Below are positions 35,907 through 45,228 of a stretch of 64,000 nucleotides of DNA, one piece after another. The stretch spans positions 1 to 64,000 of the forward strand of contig NZ_JAJTBB010000015.1 of assembly GCF_021287135.1 (NCBI RefSeq). Direction: 5' to 3'. Below the pieces are notes generated by a model that did not search any database, was not told the DNA's origin, and saw only the letters and a list, made by a program, of their open reading frames with translations. A program made the translations under genes and the position numbers. The stretch comes from Acidovorax sp. GTDB taxonomy: Bacteria > Pseudomonadota > Gammaproteobacteria > Burkholderiales > Burkholderiaceae_C. Each line of letters begins with the position of its first letter. The first letter of the stretch is position 1.

Positions 35907-36685
35907 GATGGGGGCTGTTTCAGGTCTTGGGGGGCTAGATCCAGGGGCAGGCGCATGGAGCGCTCGCGCCGGGCGCGGTCTTCGTCCATGCGCTGGATGG
36001 TGGTGCGCACATGCTCCAGATGCTCGCCAATGCATTCGCGCGCGCGCTGCGGGTCGCCGTCCAGAATGGCCTGCATCAGCGCCTGGTGCTGCGCCGTCAG
36101 CGCCTGCAGCGTGACGGGCGCGCTCAGGCGGAACATGTCGTGCCGGTTGCGCTCCACGGTGGAGAGCACCACGGTGAACAGGCTGTGCATCACCTGCACC
36201 AGCACCAGGTTGTGCGAGGCTTCGGCAATGGCCAGGTGGAACTGCGCATCCGCGCGCGCGGCCAGCTCGGCGTGGCCGCTTTGCTGGTGCTGCAGCATCA
36301 CTTCAAAGCAGCGCTGGATGTGCGCCTTGTCCTGCGCCGTGGCGCGCTGCGCGGCCAGCCAGGCGGTGCTGGTCTCCAGCGCGTGGCGCGTCTCCAGCAC
36401 GTCGTAGCGGTAGTGCGGGTCGGCATCCATCAGGCCGGCCAGGGGCTGCATGGCTTCCTGCAGCCAGTGGGCGGTGGGGCGCGACTGCACGTAGGTGCCG
36501 TCGCCGCGCCGCGCCGAGAGCACGCCCTGGCTGACCAGCTTCTGGATGGCTTCGCGCACCGAGGTGCGCGACACCCCCAGCTCCTCGGCCAGCTGCCGCT
36601 CGGCGGGCAGCTTCTGTCCGGGCTGCAGTCCGCGGTCTTGCACCAGGGCAAGGAGTTTTTCGACAACGTGATCGGCCAGGCGCAT
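35903..36685 (-). CDS. lldR: GntR/FadR-family lactate operon regulator (LldR)
   Basis: 260 residues. N-terminal winged helix: [19 protein letters not shown] then [22 protein letters not shown]. The C-terminal FCD domain has [10 protein letters not shown] and the metal/ligand-site His residues in [11 protein letters not shown]. It probably represses the lld operon and is released by L-lactate, as known for the family. Two sites of the LldR/PdhR type (TTGGT, three bases, ACCAA) lie upstream of lldP. It is the second gene of the operon. Confidence 0.88.
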   Translation of the reverse strand: MRLADHVVEKLLALVQDRGLQPGQKLPAERQLAEELGVSRTSVREAIQKLVSQGVLSARRGDGTYVQSRPTAHWLQEAMQPLAGLMDADPHYRYDVLETRHALETSTAWLAAQRATAQDKAHIQRCFEVMLQHQQSGHAELAARADAQFHLAIAEASHNLVLVQVMHSLFTVVLSTVERNRHDMFRLSAPVTLQALTAQHQALMQAILDGDPQRARECIGEHLEHVRTTIQRMDEDRARRERSMRLPLDLAPQDLKQPPS

Positions 36686-36708
36686 GGGGGACTCTCAGAT
36701 TCCAGGTT

Positions 36709-38406
36709 TCAGTGACCCGGAATCATCCACGCAAACACGTAGGCCTGGAGCGTGCAAAGGATGCCAATGATGGCGGCGAACACCAGGCTGTGCTTGACGG
36801 TGAAGCGGAACAGGTCCGATTCCTTGCCTGCCAGGCCCACGGCGGCGCAGGCAATGGCGATGGACTGGGGCGAAATCATCTTGCCGGTGACGCCGCCGGT
36901 GGTGTTGGCTGCCACGGTGAGCACCGGAGGCAAGCCCAGCTGGGTGGCTGTGGTGGCTTGCAATGCACCGAACAAGGCGTTGGCCGACGTGTCGGAGCCC
37001 GTGAGGAAGACGCCGATCCAGCCCAGGAAGGGCGAGAAGAACGTAAAAGCCTTGCCCGTGTGGGCCAGCGCCAGGGCCAGCGTGGCCGACAGGCCCGAGT
37101 AGTTGGCCACGAAGGCAAAGGCCAGCACCATGCCGATGGAGTAGATGGGGATGACCAGCTCGCGCGCCGTCTCGCCCAGCGTGGCCACGGCCTTGGCCGG
37201 GGAGAAGCGGGCCAAGGCGATGGTCAGGAGCGCCGCAACCAAGATGGCGGTGCCGGTGGCGGCCAGCCAGTTGAAGGTATACACGGCGCCATACGGCGTG
37301 GCCTGCGCCACCACCGGCGGCATCTTGGCGACCAGCTTGTCCAGCAGGGGCACGGGGATGTTGATGATGGTCGATGCCAGGGGGCCGCCTGCGGCAAACA
37401 GCGCCTTGAACGGCTTGATGCTCCACAGCGTGACCATGCCGGTCAGGATGATGAAGGGCGACCAGGCCTTGGCGATGGCACCTGCCGTGAGGGGAGCCTG
37501 TGCCTTGATCGGTGCCGAGGGGGCGGCATGCCGGGTTGCGGCACTGCTTGGGGATGCGCTGTCGGTGTCGTCAAAGCGGAAGATACGCCGGGGCTGCCAC
37601 ACCTTGAGGAAGGCCGTCAGGGCGATCAGCGACACGATGGCCGAGGTGATGTCGGGCAGCTCCGGGCCGATGAAGTTGGCGGTGAGAAACTGCATGATGG
37701 CGAACGAGCCGCCGCCCACCAGCACGGCCGGCCAGGTCTCCTTCACGCCGCGCCAGCCGTCCATGATGGCCATGATCCAGAACAGCACCAGGATGGTCAT
37801 GAAGGGCAGCTGGCGCCCGGCCATCTGCCCGATGAGGAAGGGATCGATGCCCGACACCTGCCCGGCCACGATGACCGGAATGCCCATGGCACCAAAAGCC
37901 ACGGGGGCGGTGTTGGCGATCAGGCACAGGCCTGCGGCGTACAGCGGCTTGAAGCCCAGCCCCACCAGCAGCGCCGCGGTGATGGCCACGGGGGCGCCAA
38001 AACCGGCCGCGCCTTCCAGAAAGGCGCCGAAGCAGAACCCCACCAGGATGAGCTGCAGCCGCTGGTCGTGCGTGACCGACAGGATGGAGCTGCGGATCAC
38101 ATCAAACTGCCCGGTCTTGACCGACAGCTTGTACAGGAACACAGCGGCCACGATGATCCAGGCGATGGGCCACAGCCCGTAGAAGAAGCCGTACACCGCC
38201 GAGGCCAGCGCGGCGCTCACCGGCATCTTGTAGAACAGCAGCGCCACGCCCAGGGACAGCAGCACCGTCACGGTGCCGGCCTGGTAGCCCTTCAGCCGCA
38301 GCTTGGTCAGCGCAAGGAAGAAGAAGACGATGGGAATGAGCGCGACCAGCGCGGACAGCCAGATGTTGCCGGCAGGGTCGTAGTTTTGTTGCCAGAGGGT
38401 TTGCAT
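36709..38406 (-). CDS. lldP: L-lactate permease (LldP/LctP)
   Basis: 565 residues from ATG 38406. About a dozen hydrophobic helices; motifs of the LctP family are [31 protein letters not shown] and the C-terminal [14 protein letters not shown] and [19 protein letters not shown]. It imports lactate (and glycolate in relatives) with protons. First gene of the lactate operon. The 485-bp upstream region holds two operator-like dyads. Confidence 0.92.
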   Translation of the reverse strand: MQTLWQQNYDPAGNIWLSALVALIPIVFFFLALTKLRLKGYQAGTVTVLLSLGVALLFYKMPVSAALASAVYGFFYGLWPIAWIIVAAVFLYKLSVKTGQFDVIRSSILSVTHDQRLQLILVGFCFGAFLEGAAGFGAPVAITAALLVGLGFKPLYAAGLCLIANTAPVAFGAMGIPVIVAGQVSGIDPFLIGQMAGRQLPFMTILVLFWIMAIMDGWRGVKETWPAVLVGGGSFAIMQFLTANFIGPELPDITSAIVSLIALTAFLKVWQPRRIFRFDDTDSASPSSAATRHAAPSAPIKAQAPLTAGAIAKAWSPFIILTGMVTLWSIKPFKALFAAGGPLASTIINIPVPLLDKLVAKMPPVVAQATPYGAVYTFNWLAATGTAILVAALLTIALARFSPAKAVATLGETARELVIPIYSIGMVLAFAFVANYSGLSATLALALAHTGKAFTFFSPFLGWIGVFLTGSDTSANALFGALQATTATQLGLPPVLTVAANTTGGVTGKMISPQSIAIACAAVGLAGKESDLFRFTVKHSLVFAAIIGILCTLQAYVFAWMIPGH

Positions 38407-38583
38407 AGCGAAGGGACGGACGTTGACACGCAGGCACGGGCCGCAGCCCATGGCTTTTCCTCGCCACCGTCAACGCGCGGCGAAGCGGCGCGTCTGCGCA
38501 AACTGCCCACTGGGTCGGTGGGCCGGGTGTCGGGTGGATGTGAAAGGGCGCCGGGCGCTGGCTCTCACTCGTAGACTGCAGGC

Positions 38584-38600
38584 TATTGGTATGACCAATA
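38584..38600. promoter_or_regulatory. LldR-like operator, site 1
   Basis: TATTGGT, the spacer ATG and ACCAATA form a perfect 7-bp inverted repeat of the GntR/LldR type. It is about 180 bp upstream of the lldP start codon. Confidence 0.75.
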
Positions 38601-38698
38601 AACGCGTTTTGGTGCGAAGTGGTCGGATTTTCTGGCTGTGAAGCGGTCGATACTATAGGGTAAATACTGATACGCATCGAAATTTTGATTTTCCCCAT

Positions 38699-38715
38699 AA
38701 ATGGTCCTACCAATA
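38699..38715. promoter_or_regulatory. LldR-like operator, site 2
   Basis: AATGGT, the spacer CCT and ACCAAT, one mismatch from a perfect dyad, lies about 115 bp further upstream than site 1. Two spaced sites suggest repression by DNA looping, as known for lld operons. Confidence 0.65.
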
Positions 38716-38812
38716 AGGGGCCTACCCTTGAGGCGGGTTTGACGGCCGCAGCGGATGGTCCGGGTGATGGCGGCCTCGCGACCGGGGCCGCCATGTCGTT
38801 GGAAAAAAGACA

Positions 38813-38854
38813 TAAAAAAAGCTCCCAGCGCTTGCTGGGCAAGCGCTGGGAGCT
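38813..38854 (-). terminator. Terminator of the TRAP operon, built from a dispersed repeat
   Basis: On the - strand AGCTCCCAGCGCTTGC and its exact complement (16 bp each, loop CCA) are followed by seven T. This is a strong Rho-independent terminator 37 bp after the dctP stop codon. The stem shares AGCGCTTGC and CAAGCGCTGG with the 60-bp dispersed repeat family, so it is probably a modified copy (copy E). Confidence 0.85.
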
Positions 38855-38891
38855 ATGGATTCAGGAGCGCCAGGCCGGGCGGCCTGCCGGG

Positions 38892-39929
38892 TCAGCGCTT
38901 GCGCGCGGCGATCGCCTTCTCGGCGGCCGTCACCAGGTCGGCGCCGATCTGGCTCTTCCACTTGTCGTACACCGGGCGCGTGGCCTTCACGAAGGCTTCA
39001 CGCTCGGTGGCCGACAGCTGCGTCACCGTCACGCCGTTGGCGGCAATTTCCTTGAGCAGGGGCTTGTCGGCCTCCACCATGCCCTTGCGCGCGATGGCGA
39101 TCTCTTCCTTGCCGGCGTCGATGGCGGCCTGCTTGACGATCTCGCGGTCGGCCGGCGTCCAGCTGTTCCAGATGTCCTTGTTCACCACGAACACGAGCGG
39201 GTCGTTCACGTAGCCCCACATGGTGATGTGCTTCTGGGCCACGGTGTGCAGCTTGGCGGCCTGGTACACGGCAATCGGGTTCTCCTGGCCGTCCACGGCG
39301 CCGCTGGCAAAGGCGGGCTGCGCGTCGGCCCAGCTCATCTGCGTGGGGTTGGCGCCCAGGGCCGTGAAGGTGTCCAGGAACAGGGGCGAGCCCACCACGC
39401 GGATCTTCAGGCCCTTGAGGTCGGCGGGGCTCTTGATGGCCACCTTGGAATTGGAGATTTCGCGGTAGCCGTTTTCGCCCCAGGCCAGCGGCACCACGCC
39501 CGCCTTCTCCAGCGTGGCGAAGACCTGCTTGCCCACGTCGCCCTGCGTCACGGCGTCCACCGCGGCGTAGTCGGGGAACAGGAAGGGCAGCGAGAACAGA
39601 TTGAGCGCCTTCACCTGGGGCGACCAGTTGATGGTGGAGCCCACGGCCATGTCGATCACGCCCTGGCGCAGCGCGCTGAACTCGCGCGTCTGGTCGCCCT
39701 GGATCAGCGACACGCCGGGGTACAGCTTGATGTTGATGCGGCCCTGGGTGCGCTCGCGCACCTTGTTGGCCCACAGCTCGCCGCCCTTGCCCCAGGGGAA
39801 CGCGGTGCCCAGCACCAGCGACATGCGGTATTCGCTCTTGTAGGCGGTCTGGGCGATGGCGGCGGGGGCAGTGAACGCCAGCGCGGCAGCGGCGGCCACG
39901 GCAGACGTGAGGAAGGTGCGCAGTTTCAT
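38892..39929 (-). CDS. TRAP transporter solute-binding protein (DctP family)
   Basis: 345 residues. A signal peptide (MKLRTFLTSAVAAAAALAF, cleavage near AIAQ) is followed by the TRAP SBP fold: LGTAFPWGKGGELWANKVRERT, VDMAVGSTIN-like region, and PADLKGLKIRVVGSP, which carries the conserved Arg that binds a carboxylate. It delivers a carboxylate to the DctQM membrane complex encoded upstream. Lies next to the lactate operon but is separately terminated. The carboxylate is not identified. Confidence 0.88.
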   Translation of the reverse strand: MKLRTFLTSAVAAAAALAFTAPAAIAQTAYKSEYRMSLVLGTAFPWGKGGELWANKVRERTQGRINIKLYPGVSLIQGDQTREFSALRQGVIDMAVGSTINWSPQVKALNLFSLPFLFPDYAAVDAVTQGDVGKQVFATLEKAGVVPLAWGENGYREISNSKVAIKSPADLKGLKIRVVGSPLFLDTFTALGANPTQMSWADAQPAFASGAVDGQENPIAVYQAAKLHTVAQKHITMWGYVNDPLVFVVNKDIWNSWTPADREIVKQAAIDAGKEEIAIARKGMVEADKPLLKEIAANGVTVTQLSATEREAFVKATRPVYDKWKSQIGADLVTAAEKAIAARKR

Positions 39930-40003
39930 GGTGTATCTCCGTTAGGTTTCTGGGGGGCAACAAAAATGGATGGATGGATCGGCAGCGAACGCGGCGGGCT
40001 GGG

Positions 40004-41302
40004 TCAGTAGCCCAGCCGCTGCGGCAGCCACAGCGCGATGGCGGGAAAGACCACCACGGCCAGCATGGCCAAGGTCATGGCCAGCACAAACCACACGACC
40101 CAGCGCGTGGTCTGCTCCATGCGCACGCCGGCGATCTTGCTGGACACCATCAGGTTCACCGCCATGGGGGGCGTGAACTGGCCGATGGCCACGGTGAGGG
40201 TCAGCACCACGCCGAACCACACCACGTCCCATTGGTAGTGCTGCATGATGGGCATGAGCAGGGGCACGAAGATCAGGAAGATCGAGATGCCATCGAGGAA
40301 CATGCCCGCAACCAGCAGCAGCAGGATCAGCAGGGCCAGCACACCTTGCTCGCCCAGGCCGGACTGCACGATGGCGCGCGTGACGGGGTCGATGACCCCC
40401 AGCGTGGACAGCGAGAACGCGAAGATGCCCGCCAGCGATACCACCACCAGGATGACGGCCGACAGCTCGCCCGCTTCGCGCAGGATGCCGAACAGGTCGC
40501 CCACCCGGATCGTGCGGTGGATGACCATGCCCACGAACAGGCCGTAGAACACCGCCACCACTGCGGCCTCGGTGGGGGTGAACCAGCCTGCACGCATGCC
40601 GCCCAGGATCACGACCGGTGCCGCCAGGCCCCAGGACGCTTCGCGCAGGCTTTGCCAGAACGGCGGGCGGGCCAGGTCGGCCTCCGCCTTGCCCATGCCG
40701 TGGCGGCGCGCCAGCCACACGGCCGGCACGATCAGGGCGATGCCTGCGAGGATGCCCGGGAACATGCCGGCGGCAAACAGGGCGGGCACCGAGGCGCCCG
40801 GCACCAGCACCGAATACACGATGAAGGCCACGGAAGGCGGGATGAGGATGTCGGTGGCGGCTGCGCCCGCCACCACACTGGCGGAGTAGGCGGCCGGATA
40901 GCCCGCGCGCGCCATAGCGGTGATCATGACGCCCCCCACGGCGGCGGCGGTGGCCGGACCCGAGCCCGAGATGCCGCCCAGGAACATGGCCACGGCAATG
41001 GCCACCAAGGGCAGCATGCCGGGGCCGCGCCCGACGATGGCCACGGCAAAATTCACCAACCGCAGCGCGACGCCCGAGCGGTCAAAGATCGACCCCACGA
41101 GCACGAACATCGGAATGGCCAGCAGTGGGTATTTGCCAAGGCCGGCATAGAAATTCTGCGGCACGGCCAGCAGGCCGAACCACGGGGTTTCCGCGTTTGC
41201 GAGCGCGATGGCTGCTGCGCCCGCCAGGCCAAGGGCCGCACCGATCGGCACGCCCAGGAACATCAGGGCAAGGAAGGCCGCGAAGAGCAGGGTGGCGATC
41301 AT
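40004..41302 (-). CDS. TRAP transporter large permease (DctM family)
   Basis: 432 residues from ATG 41302; longer upstream reading is not membrane-like. Eleven or twelve helices with the family segments PLLAIPMFVLVGSIFDRSG, GGISGSGPATAAAVG, ATDILIPPSVAFIVYS and FTPPMAVNLMVSS. It is the Na+-coupled translocation subunit. Start overlaps the dctQ stop (ATGA), and the binding-protein gene follows 74 bp downstream. Confidence 0.9.
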   Translation of the reverse strand: MIATLLFAAFLALMFLGVPIGAALGLAGAAAIALANAETPWFGLLAVPQNFYAGLGKYPLLAIPMFVLVGSIFDRSGVALRLVNFAVAIVGRGPGMLPLVAIAVAMFLGGISGSGPATAAAVGGVMITAMARAGYPAAYSASVVAGAAATDILIPPSVAFIVYSVLVPGASVPALFAAGMFPGILAGIALIVPAVWLARRHGMGKAEADLARPPFWQSLREASWGLAAPVVILGGMRAGWFTPTEAAVVAVFYGLFVGMVIHRTIRVGDLFGILREAGELSAVILVVVSLAGIFAFSLSTLGVIDPVTRAIVQSGLGEQGVLALLILLLLVAGMFLDGISIFLIFVPLLMPIMQHYQWDVVWFGVVLTLTVAIGQFTPPMAVNLMVSSKIAGVRMEQTTRWVVWFVLAMTLAMLAVVVFPAIALWLPQRLGY

Positions 41303-41847
41303 GCCGGTCCTCCCGCCGGGGCGTGGCGCCGCAGGCGCACGAGCCGTTGCAGCGCGCGCGCCGTGGTCAGCGCGCACAGCACGGGCAGCCATGCCGTGTA
41401 CCACCACTGCGGCACGCCGATGCCGGGCGAGGTTTCTTCAAACCGGTAGTCGTCCCACACCACGCGCACGCTGAGCACGGTGATGAGTGCGAACAGCAGC
41501 GCCACCATCAGCGCGCCCAGCTGGGCGAGCCGCTGGCGGCGTTGCTCCGAGCCACCGTCGGCGTAGAACTCGATGCGAATGTGCAGTTGCCGGGCCACGG
41601 CAGAGGAGCCGCCCACCAGGGCCAGCACGATCATGAGAAACACCGAGATCTCCTCCGTCCATGCGAACGAGGAGTTGGTGAAGTAGCGCACCAGCACGTT
41701 GGCAAAGGTGATGAGGGCCAGCAGCGCCATCGCCAGGACGGTGAGCCAGTCTTCCAGCCGCAGTGAGCGGGGTTCGGCCACGGTCTCGGCGCTGCTGCCG
41801 GAGAGGGTCTCTGGGCCGTCGGGCCGGGGAGGGGATGAAGAGGACAT
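41299..41847 (-). CDS. TRAP transporter small permease (DctQ family)
   Basis: 182 residues from ATG 41847. Four hydrophobic segments are evident; NVLVRYFTNSSFAWTEEISVF is the DctQ signature, and RQLHIRIEF is typical. It anchors and supports the DctM subunit. First gene of dctQ-dctM-dctP, with a divergent LysR gene 249 bp away that is a candidate regulator. Confidence 0.85.
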   Translation of the reverse strand: MSSSSPPRPDGPETLSGSSAETVAEPRSLRLEDWLTVLAMALLALITFANVLVRYFTNSSFAWTEEISVFLMIVLALVGGSSAVARQLHIRIEFYADGGSEQRRQRLAQLGALMVALLFALITVLSVRVVWDDYRFEETSPGIGVPQWWYTAWLPVLCALTTARALQRLVRLRRHAPAGGPA

Positions 41848-42096
41848 GGGGCGAGCAAGGAAAGGATGACAACGGCACCGCACCACCAGCATGCGGATGC
41901 CCCAGCCCCGCCCTGCGGCGTTGTGCGCCACGGGCCTGGGGCGTGTGCCGCCCCGGGCGTGAGAAGCGGGCGCGATCAGCGCCGCAGCCCGGCATTATGC
42001 GTTCACTGCTAAGCATGCACACCATCGCCGCGCACCGCGCAGGAGCTATGAAAACCCTCAAGGCGTGCCCTCAGGCGGCGGCGGATAATGTGCGCC

Positions 42097-43029
42097 ATGG
42101 AAACCAAATGGCTTGAAGATTTCGTCAGTCTTGCGGAAACCCGCAGCTTCAGCCGCTCCGCCCAGTTGCGCCACGTGACGCAGCCCGCCTTCTCCCGGCG
42201 CATCCAGGCTCTGGAGGCCTGGGCCGGAACCGACCTGGTGGACCGCAGTTCCTACCCCACCCGCCTCACGCCTGCCGGCAAGACCCTGTACGACCAGGCG
42301 CTGGAGATGCTGCAGTCGCTGCAGAACACGCGCGCCATGCTGCGCGCGCACACCAGCGCGGGCAAGGACATGATCGAGTTTGCCGTGCCCCACACGCTGG
42401 CGTTCACCTTCTTTCCGGCCTGGGTGTCCAGCCTGCACGACAAGTTCGGGCCGTTCAAGAGCCGCCTGATCGCCCTCAACGTGCACGACGCCGTGATGCG
42501 GCTGGTCGAGGGCGGGTGCGACCTGCTCATCGCCTACCACCATCCCTCGCAGCCCTTCCAGCTGGATGCCGACCGCTACGAGATGGTGAGCCTGGGGCAG
42601 GAGGTCATCTCCCCCTACAGCAAGGCCGACGCCGACGGGCAGCCCGTGCACCGGCTGCCGGGCCGCGCCGGGCAGCCGTTGCCGTACCTCGGGTACGCCC
42701 CCGGCGCCTATCTGGGCCGCGTGACAGAGCTGATCCTCAAGGAGTCTGCCACCCCCATCCACCTGGAGCGGGTCTATGAGACCGACATGGCCGAGGGCCT
42801 CAAGGCCATGGCGCTGGAAGGCCACGGCGTCGCCTTCCTGCCCCACAGCGCGGTGAAGAAGGAGCTGCGCTCGCGCCGCCTCGTCAGTGCCGCCCCGGCC
42901 GGCACCGAGGGGCTGCAGATGACCATGGATGTCCGTGCCTACCGCGAAAAGCCGGCGGGCAAGGAGGCCCCCAAGGGCACGGCGCAGGCCCTGTGGATGT
43001 ACCTGCAGTCGCAGGGCGGGTCATGCTAA
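42097..43029 (+). CDS. LysR-family transcriptional regulator (HypT/YjiE-like subgroup)
   Basis: 310 residues from ATG 42097; ATG 42088 would add three residues. N-terminal winged helix METKWLEDFVSLAETRSFS then RHVTQPAFSRRIQALE, a start resembling E. coli HypT (YjiE) as I remember it. The effector domain follows. It is divergent from the TRAP operon and upstream of the amino-acid ABC genes; either could be its target. HypT senses hypochlorite by methionine oxidation, but that function should not be transferred on this evidence. Confidence 0.8.
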   Translation: METKWLEDFVSLAETRSFSRSAQLRHVTQPAFSRRIQALEAWAGTDLVDRSSYPTRLTPAGKTLYDQALEMLQSLQNTRAMLRAHTSAGKDMIEFAVPHTLAFTFFPAWVSSLHDKFGPFKSRLIALNVHDAVMRLVEGGCDLLIAYHHPSQPFQLDADRYEMVSLGQEVISPYSKADADGQPVHRLPGRAGQPLPYLGYAPGAYLGRVTELILKESATPIHLERVYETDMAEGLKAMALEGHGVAFLPHSAVKKELRSRRLVSAAPAGTEGLQMTMDVRAYREKPAGKEAPKGTAQALWMYLQSQGGSC

Positions 43030-43161
43030 GGGTAAATACCAATATAAATAATTTGCATAGTTGAGCGCGCAAACGGCATTGGAGTTTCACGGTAACGACA
43101 CGTACAGTTCGCGCCATCGCTGGGTCGGCTGCCGCAGCGTGCGCCTCCCAAGGCCCCATGG

Positions 43162-43177
43162 TGGCACGAACGTTGCA
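43162..43177 (+). promoter_or_regulatory. Sigma54 (RpoN) -24/-12 promoter
   Basis: TGGCACG at 43162-43168, AACG, then TTGCA at 43173-43177. GG and GC are separated by exactly 10 bp, matching the sigma54 consensus fully. It ends 30 bp upstream of the start codon of the binding-protein gene. An upstream TTTGC/GCAAA pair near 43054-43078 may be an activator site, though not convincing. Confidence 0.8.
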
Positions 43178-43207
43178 TATCCGATCCATTCACGGACCAC
43201 GACACGT

Positions 43208-44104
43208 ATGAAAGTTCAGCACTGGGGAATCGTCGCGAGCCTGGCCGCCAGCTGCTTTCTTGCAGCGCCGGCTGCGCAGGCTTCGGTGCTGGAGCGCATC
43301 GCTGCCGGCGGCAAGCTGGTGCTGGCCTACCGCGAATCGTCGGTGCCGTTCTCGTATGTGGATGCCCAGACGGGCAAGCCGGTGGGCTACGCGCTCGACC
43401 TGTGCCTGCGGCTGGCCGACGTGGTGCGCAAGAAGACCGGCCGCAAGGACATGGAGGTCGAGTACGTGCTGGTCACGCCGGCCAACCGCATCGCCATGGT
43501 GGAGGAAGGCAAGGCCGACCTCGAATGCGGCTCGACCACCAACAACGCGGAGCGCCGCCAGAAGGTGGCCTTCACGATCCCTCACTTCATTACCGGGGCC
43601 CGGCTGCTGGTGAAGGCGGCCAGCACGGTGGACCGGGTGGAAGACCTGCAGGGCAAGAAACTCGTGTCCACCAAGGGCACCACGCCGCTCAAGGCCGCCG
43701 AGCAGGCCAACCGCGAGCGCCTGCTGGGAATCACCCTGGTGGAAGCGCCCGACCATGCCAAGGCCGTCGAGATGGTGGAAAAGGGCGAGGCCGACGCCTT
43801 TGTGATGGACGATGTGCTCCTGTACGGACTGGCCGCAGGACGGCCCGACCCCAAGGCGCTCAAGGTGGTGGGGCGGTTCATGACCACCGAGCCGCTGGCC
43901 ATCATGCTCCCCAAGAACGACCCCGAATTCAAGAAGCTGGTGGATGAGGAAATGCGGCGCCTGATCACCAGCCGCGACATCTATCCCGTTTACGAAAAGT
44001 GGTTCCTCAAGCCCATTCCGCCAGGCAACACGGTGCTGAACCTTCCGGTCAGTTACCTGTTGCGCGACTTTTGGAAGTACCCTACCGACCAGGTACCGTT
44101 CTAA
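43208..44104 (+). CDS. Amino acid ABC transporter substrate-binding protein (GltI-like paralogue)
   Basis: 298 residues from ATG 43208; signal peptide MKVQHWGIVASLAASCFLA with cleavage near AQAS. Type II binding fold: LVLAYRESSVPFSYVDAQ, DLECGSTTNNAERR and TTPLKAAEQ. The DLECGSTTNN motif is shared with the GltI at 44220 and contacts glutamate/aspartate in that family. A paralogue ahead of a full Glt system suggests a second specificity for the same permease. A sigma54 promoter 30 bp upstream implies nitrogen or carboxylate control. Confidence 0.87.
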   Translation: MKVQHWGIVASLAASCFLAAPAAQASVLERIAAGGKLVLAYRESSVPFSYVDAQTGKPVGYALDLCLRLADVVRKKTGRKDMEVEYVLVTPANRIAMVEEGKADLECGSTTNNAERRQKVAFTIPHFITGARLLVKAASTVDRVEDLQGKKLVSTKGTTPLKAAEQANRERLLGITLVEAPDHAKAVEMVEKGEADAFVMDDVLLYGLAAGRPDPKALKVVGRFMTTEPLAIMLPKNDPEFKKLVDEEMRRLITSRDIYPVYEKWFLKPIPPGNTVLNLPVSYLLRDFWKYPTDQVPF

Positions 44105-44219
44105 CTACCATTCCTGGTCCAGGTTCCTGTTTTTTGGGGGACTCCGTGCGGCCCGGCATCTCCGGCGCCAGGATCCCCCGAAAATTCCCTTCTTTCGCTT
44201 CACACTCAAGGAGATACCA

Positions 44220-45119
44220 ATGAAGAAGCATTTGCTCGCGATTGCTGTGACCGCCCTGGCTGCAGGCAGCGCATTCGCCCAGGCCAACGATACCCTGGCC
44301 AAGATCAAGGCCTCGGGCAGCGTCACGCTGGGGGTGCGGGAGTCTTCGGGTCTTTCCTACACGCTGGGCAACGGCAAGTACGTCGGGTTCCACACCGAGA
44401 TGGGTGAGATCGTGCTGCACGACATCCAGAAGCAGCTCGGCCTGGCCAAGCTGGACATCAAGTACCAGCCCGTGACCTCGCAAAACCGCATCCCCCTGGT
44501 GACCAACGGCACCGTGGACCTGGAGTGCGGCTCCACCACCAACAACGCTGCCCGCCAGAAGGACGTGGCCTTTGCCGTGACCACCTACGTGGAAGAAGTG
44601 CGCATCGCCACCAAGGCCAGCTCCGGCATCAACTCCATCAAGGACCTCGCCGGCAAGACCGTGGCCACCACCACCGGCACCACCTCGGTGCAAACGCTGC
44701 GCAAGCACGAGCGCGCTGGCGGCATCGACTTCAAGGAAGTCTTCGGCAAGGACCACGCCGACAGTTTCCTGATGCTGGAAACCGGCCGTGCCGACGCCTT
44801 CGTGATGGACGGCTCCATTCTGGCCGCCAACATCTCCAAGTCCAAGAGCCCGGCCGACTACAAGATCGTGGGCGAAGTCCTGAGCGTGGAGCCCATCGCC
44901 TGCATGCTGCGCAAGGACGACCCCGCCTTCAAGAAGGCTGTGGACGACTCCATCAAGCGCCAGATCGCCGATGGTTCGCTGGCCAAGCTGTATGACAAGT
45001 GGTTCATGCAGCCGGTGCCCCCGACCAACGTGAAGATCGGCCTGCCCATGTCGGACGCTACCAAGGCAGCTTGGGCCAGCCCCAACGACAAGCCCATGGA
45101 AGACTACGCCAAGAAGTAA
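44220..45119 (+). CDS. gltI: Glutamate/aspartate ABC transporter binding protein (GltI)
   Basis: 299 residues. Signal peptide MKKHLLAIAVTALAAGSAFA, then VTLGVRESSGLSYTLG, DLECGSTTNNAARQ, TTGTTSVQTLRKHE, MLETGRADAFVMDGS and the terminal KWFMQPVPP. It captures glutamate and aspartate in the periplasm for GltJKL. A strong hairpin with a U-tract follows immediately, so it can be made in excess of the membrane subunits. Ribosome site AAGGAG just before the start. Confidence 0.9.
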   Translation: MKKHLLAIAVTALAAGSAFAQANDTLAKIKASGSVTLGVRESSGLSYTLGNGKYVGFHTEMGEIVLHDIQKQLGLAKLDIKYQPVTSQNRIPLVTNGTVDLECGSTTNNAARQKDVAFAVTTYVEEVRIATKASSGINSIKDLAGKTVATTTGTTSVQTLRKHERAGGIDFKEVFGKDHADSFLMLETGRADAFVMDGSILAANISKSKSPADYKIVGEVLSVEPIACMLRKDDPAFKKAVDDSIKRQIADGSLAKLYDKWFMQPVPPTNVKIGLPMSDATKAAWASPNDKPMEDYAKK

Positions 45120-45135
45120 TTTCGACCATGCTTGC

Positions 45136-45171
45136 GCCCCTTCGGCCAGCCGGTTTGAAGGGGCTTTTTTG
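45136..45171 (+). terminator. Intra-operon terminator/attenuator after gltI
   Basis: GCCCCTT at 45136-45142 pairs with AAGGGGC at 45158-45164, followed by six T. It lies 16 bp after the gltI stop and 58 bp before gltJ. Partial read-through would set the ratio of binding protein to permease. Confidence 0.75.
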
Positions 45172-45228
45172 TTGGGCGTGCCCAGGGGGCTGCCCAGCTT
45201 TTCCTTCAAGAACTAAAGGGGTGCTCCT

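Larger units (their letters stand above)
38407..38891. other. lldP upstream region with LldR-like sites and terminator
   Basis: No gene is credible in this 485-bp gap. From left to right on the + strand it holds the lldP leader, site 1 at 38584-38600, an AT-rich promoter-like stretch around 38630-38700, site 2 at 38699-38715, and the TRAP-gene terminator at 38813-38854. The region around 38640-38700 is the most AT-rich spot in the neighbourhood and is the likely lldP promoter. Confidence 0.65.

Noticed and set aside
36712-38574. Long + strand frame opposite lldP
   Set aside because: Low-complexity Gly/Gln/Arg/His composition and no start context; lldP is unmistakable.
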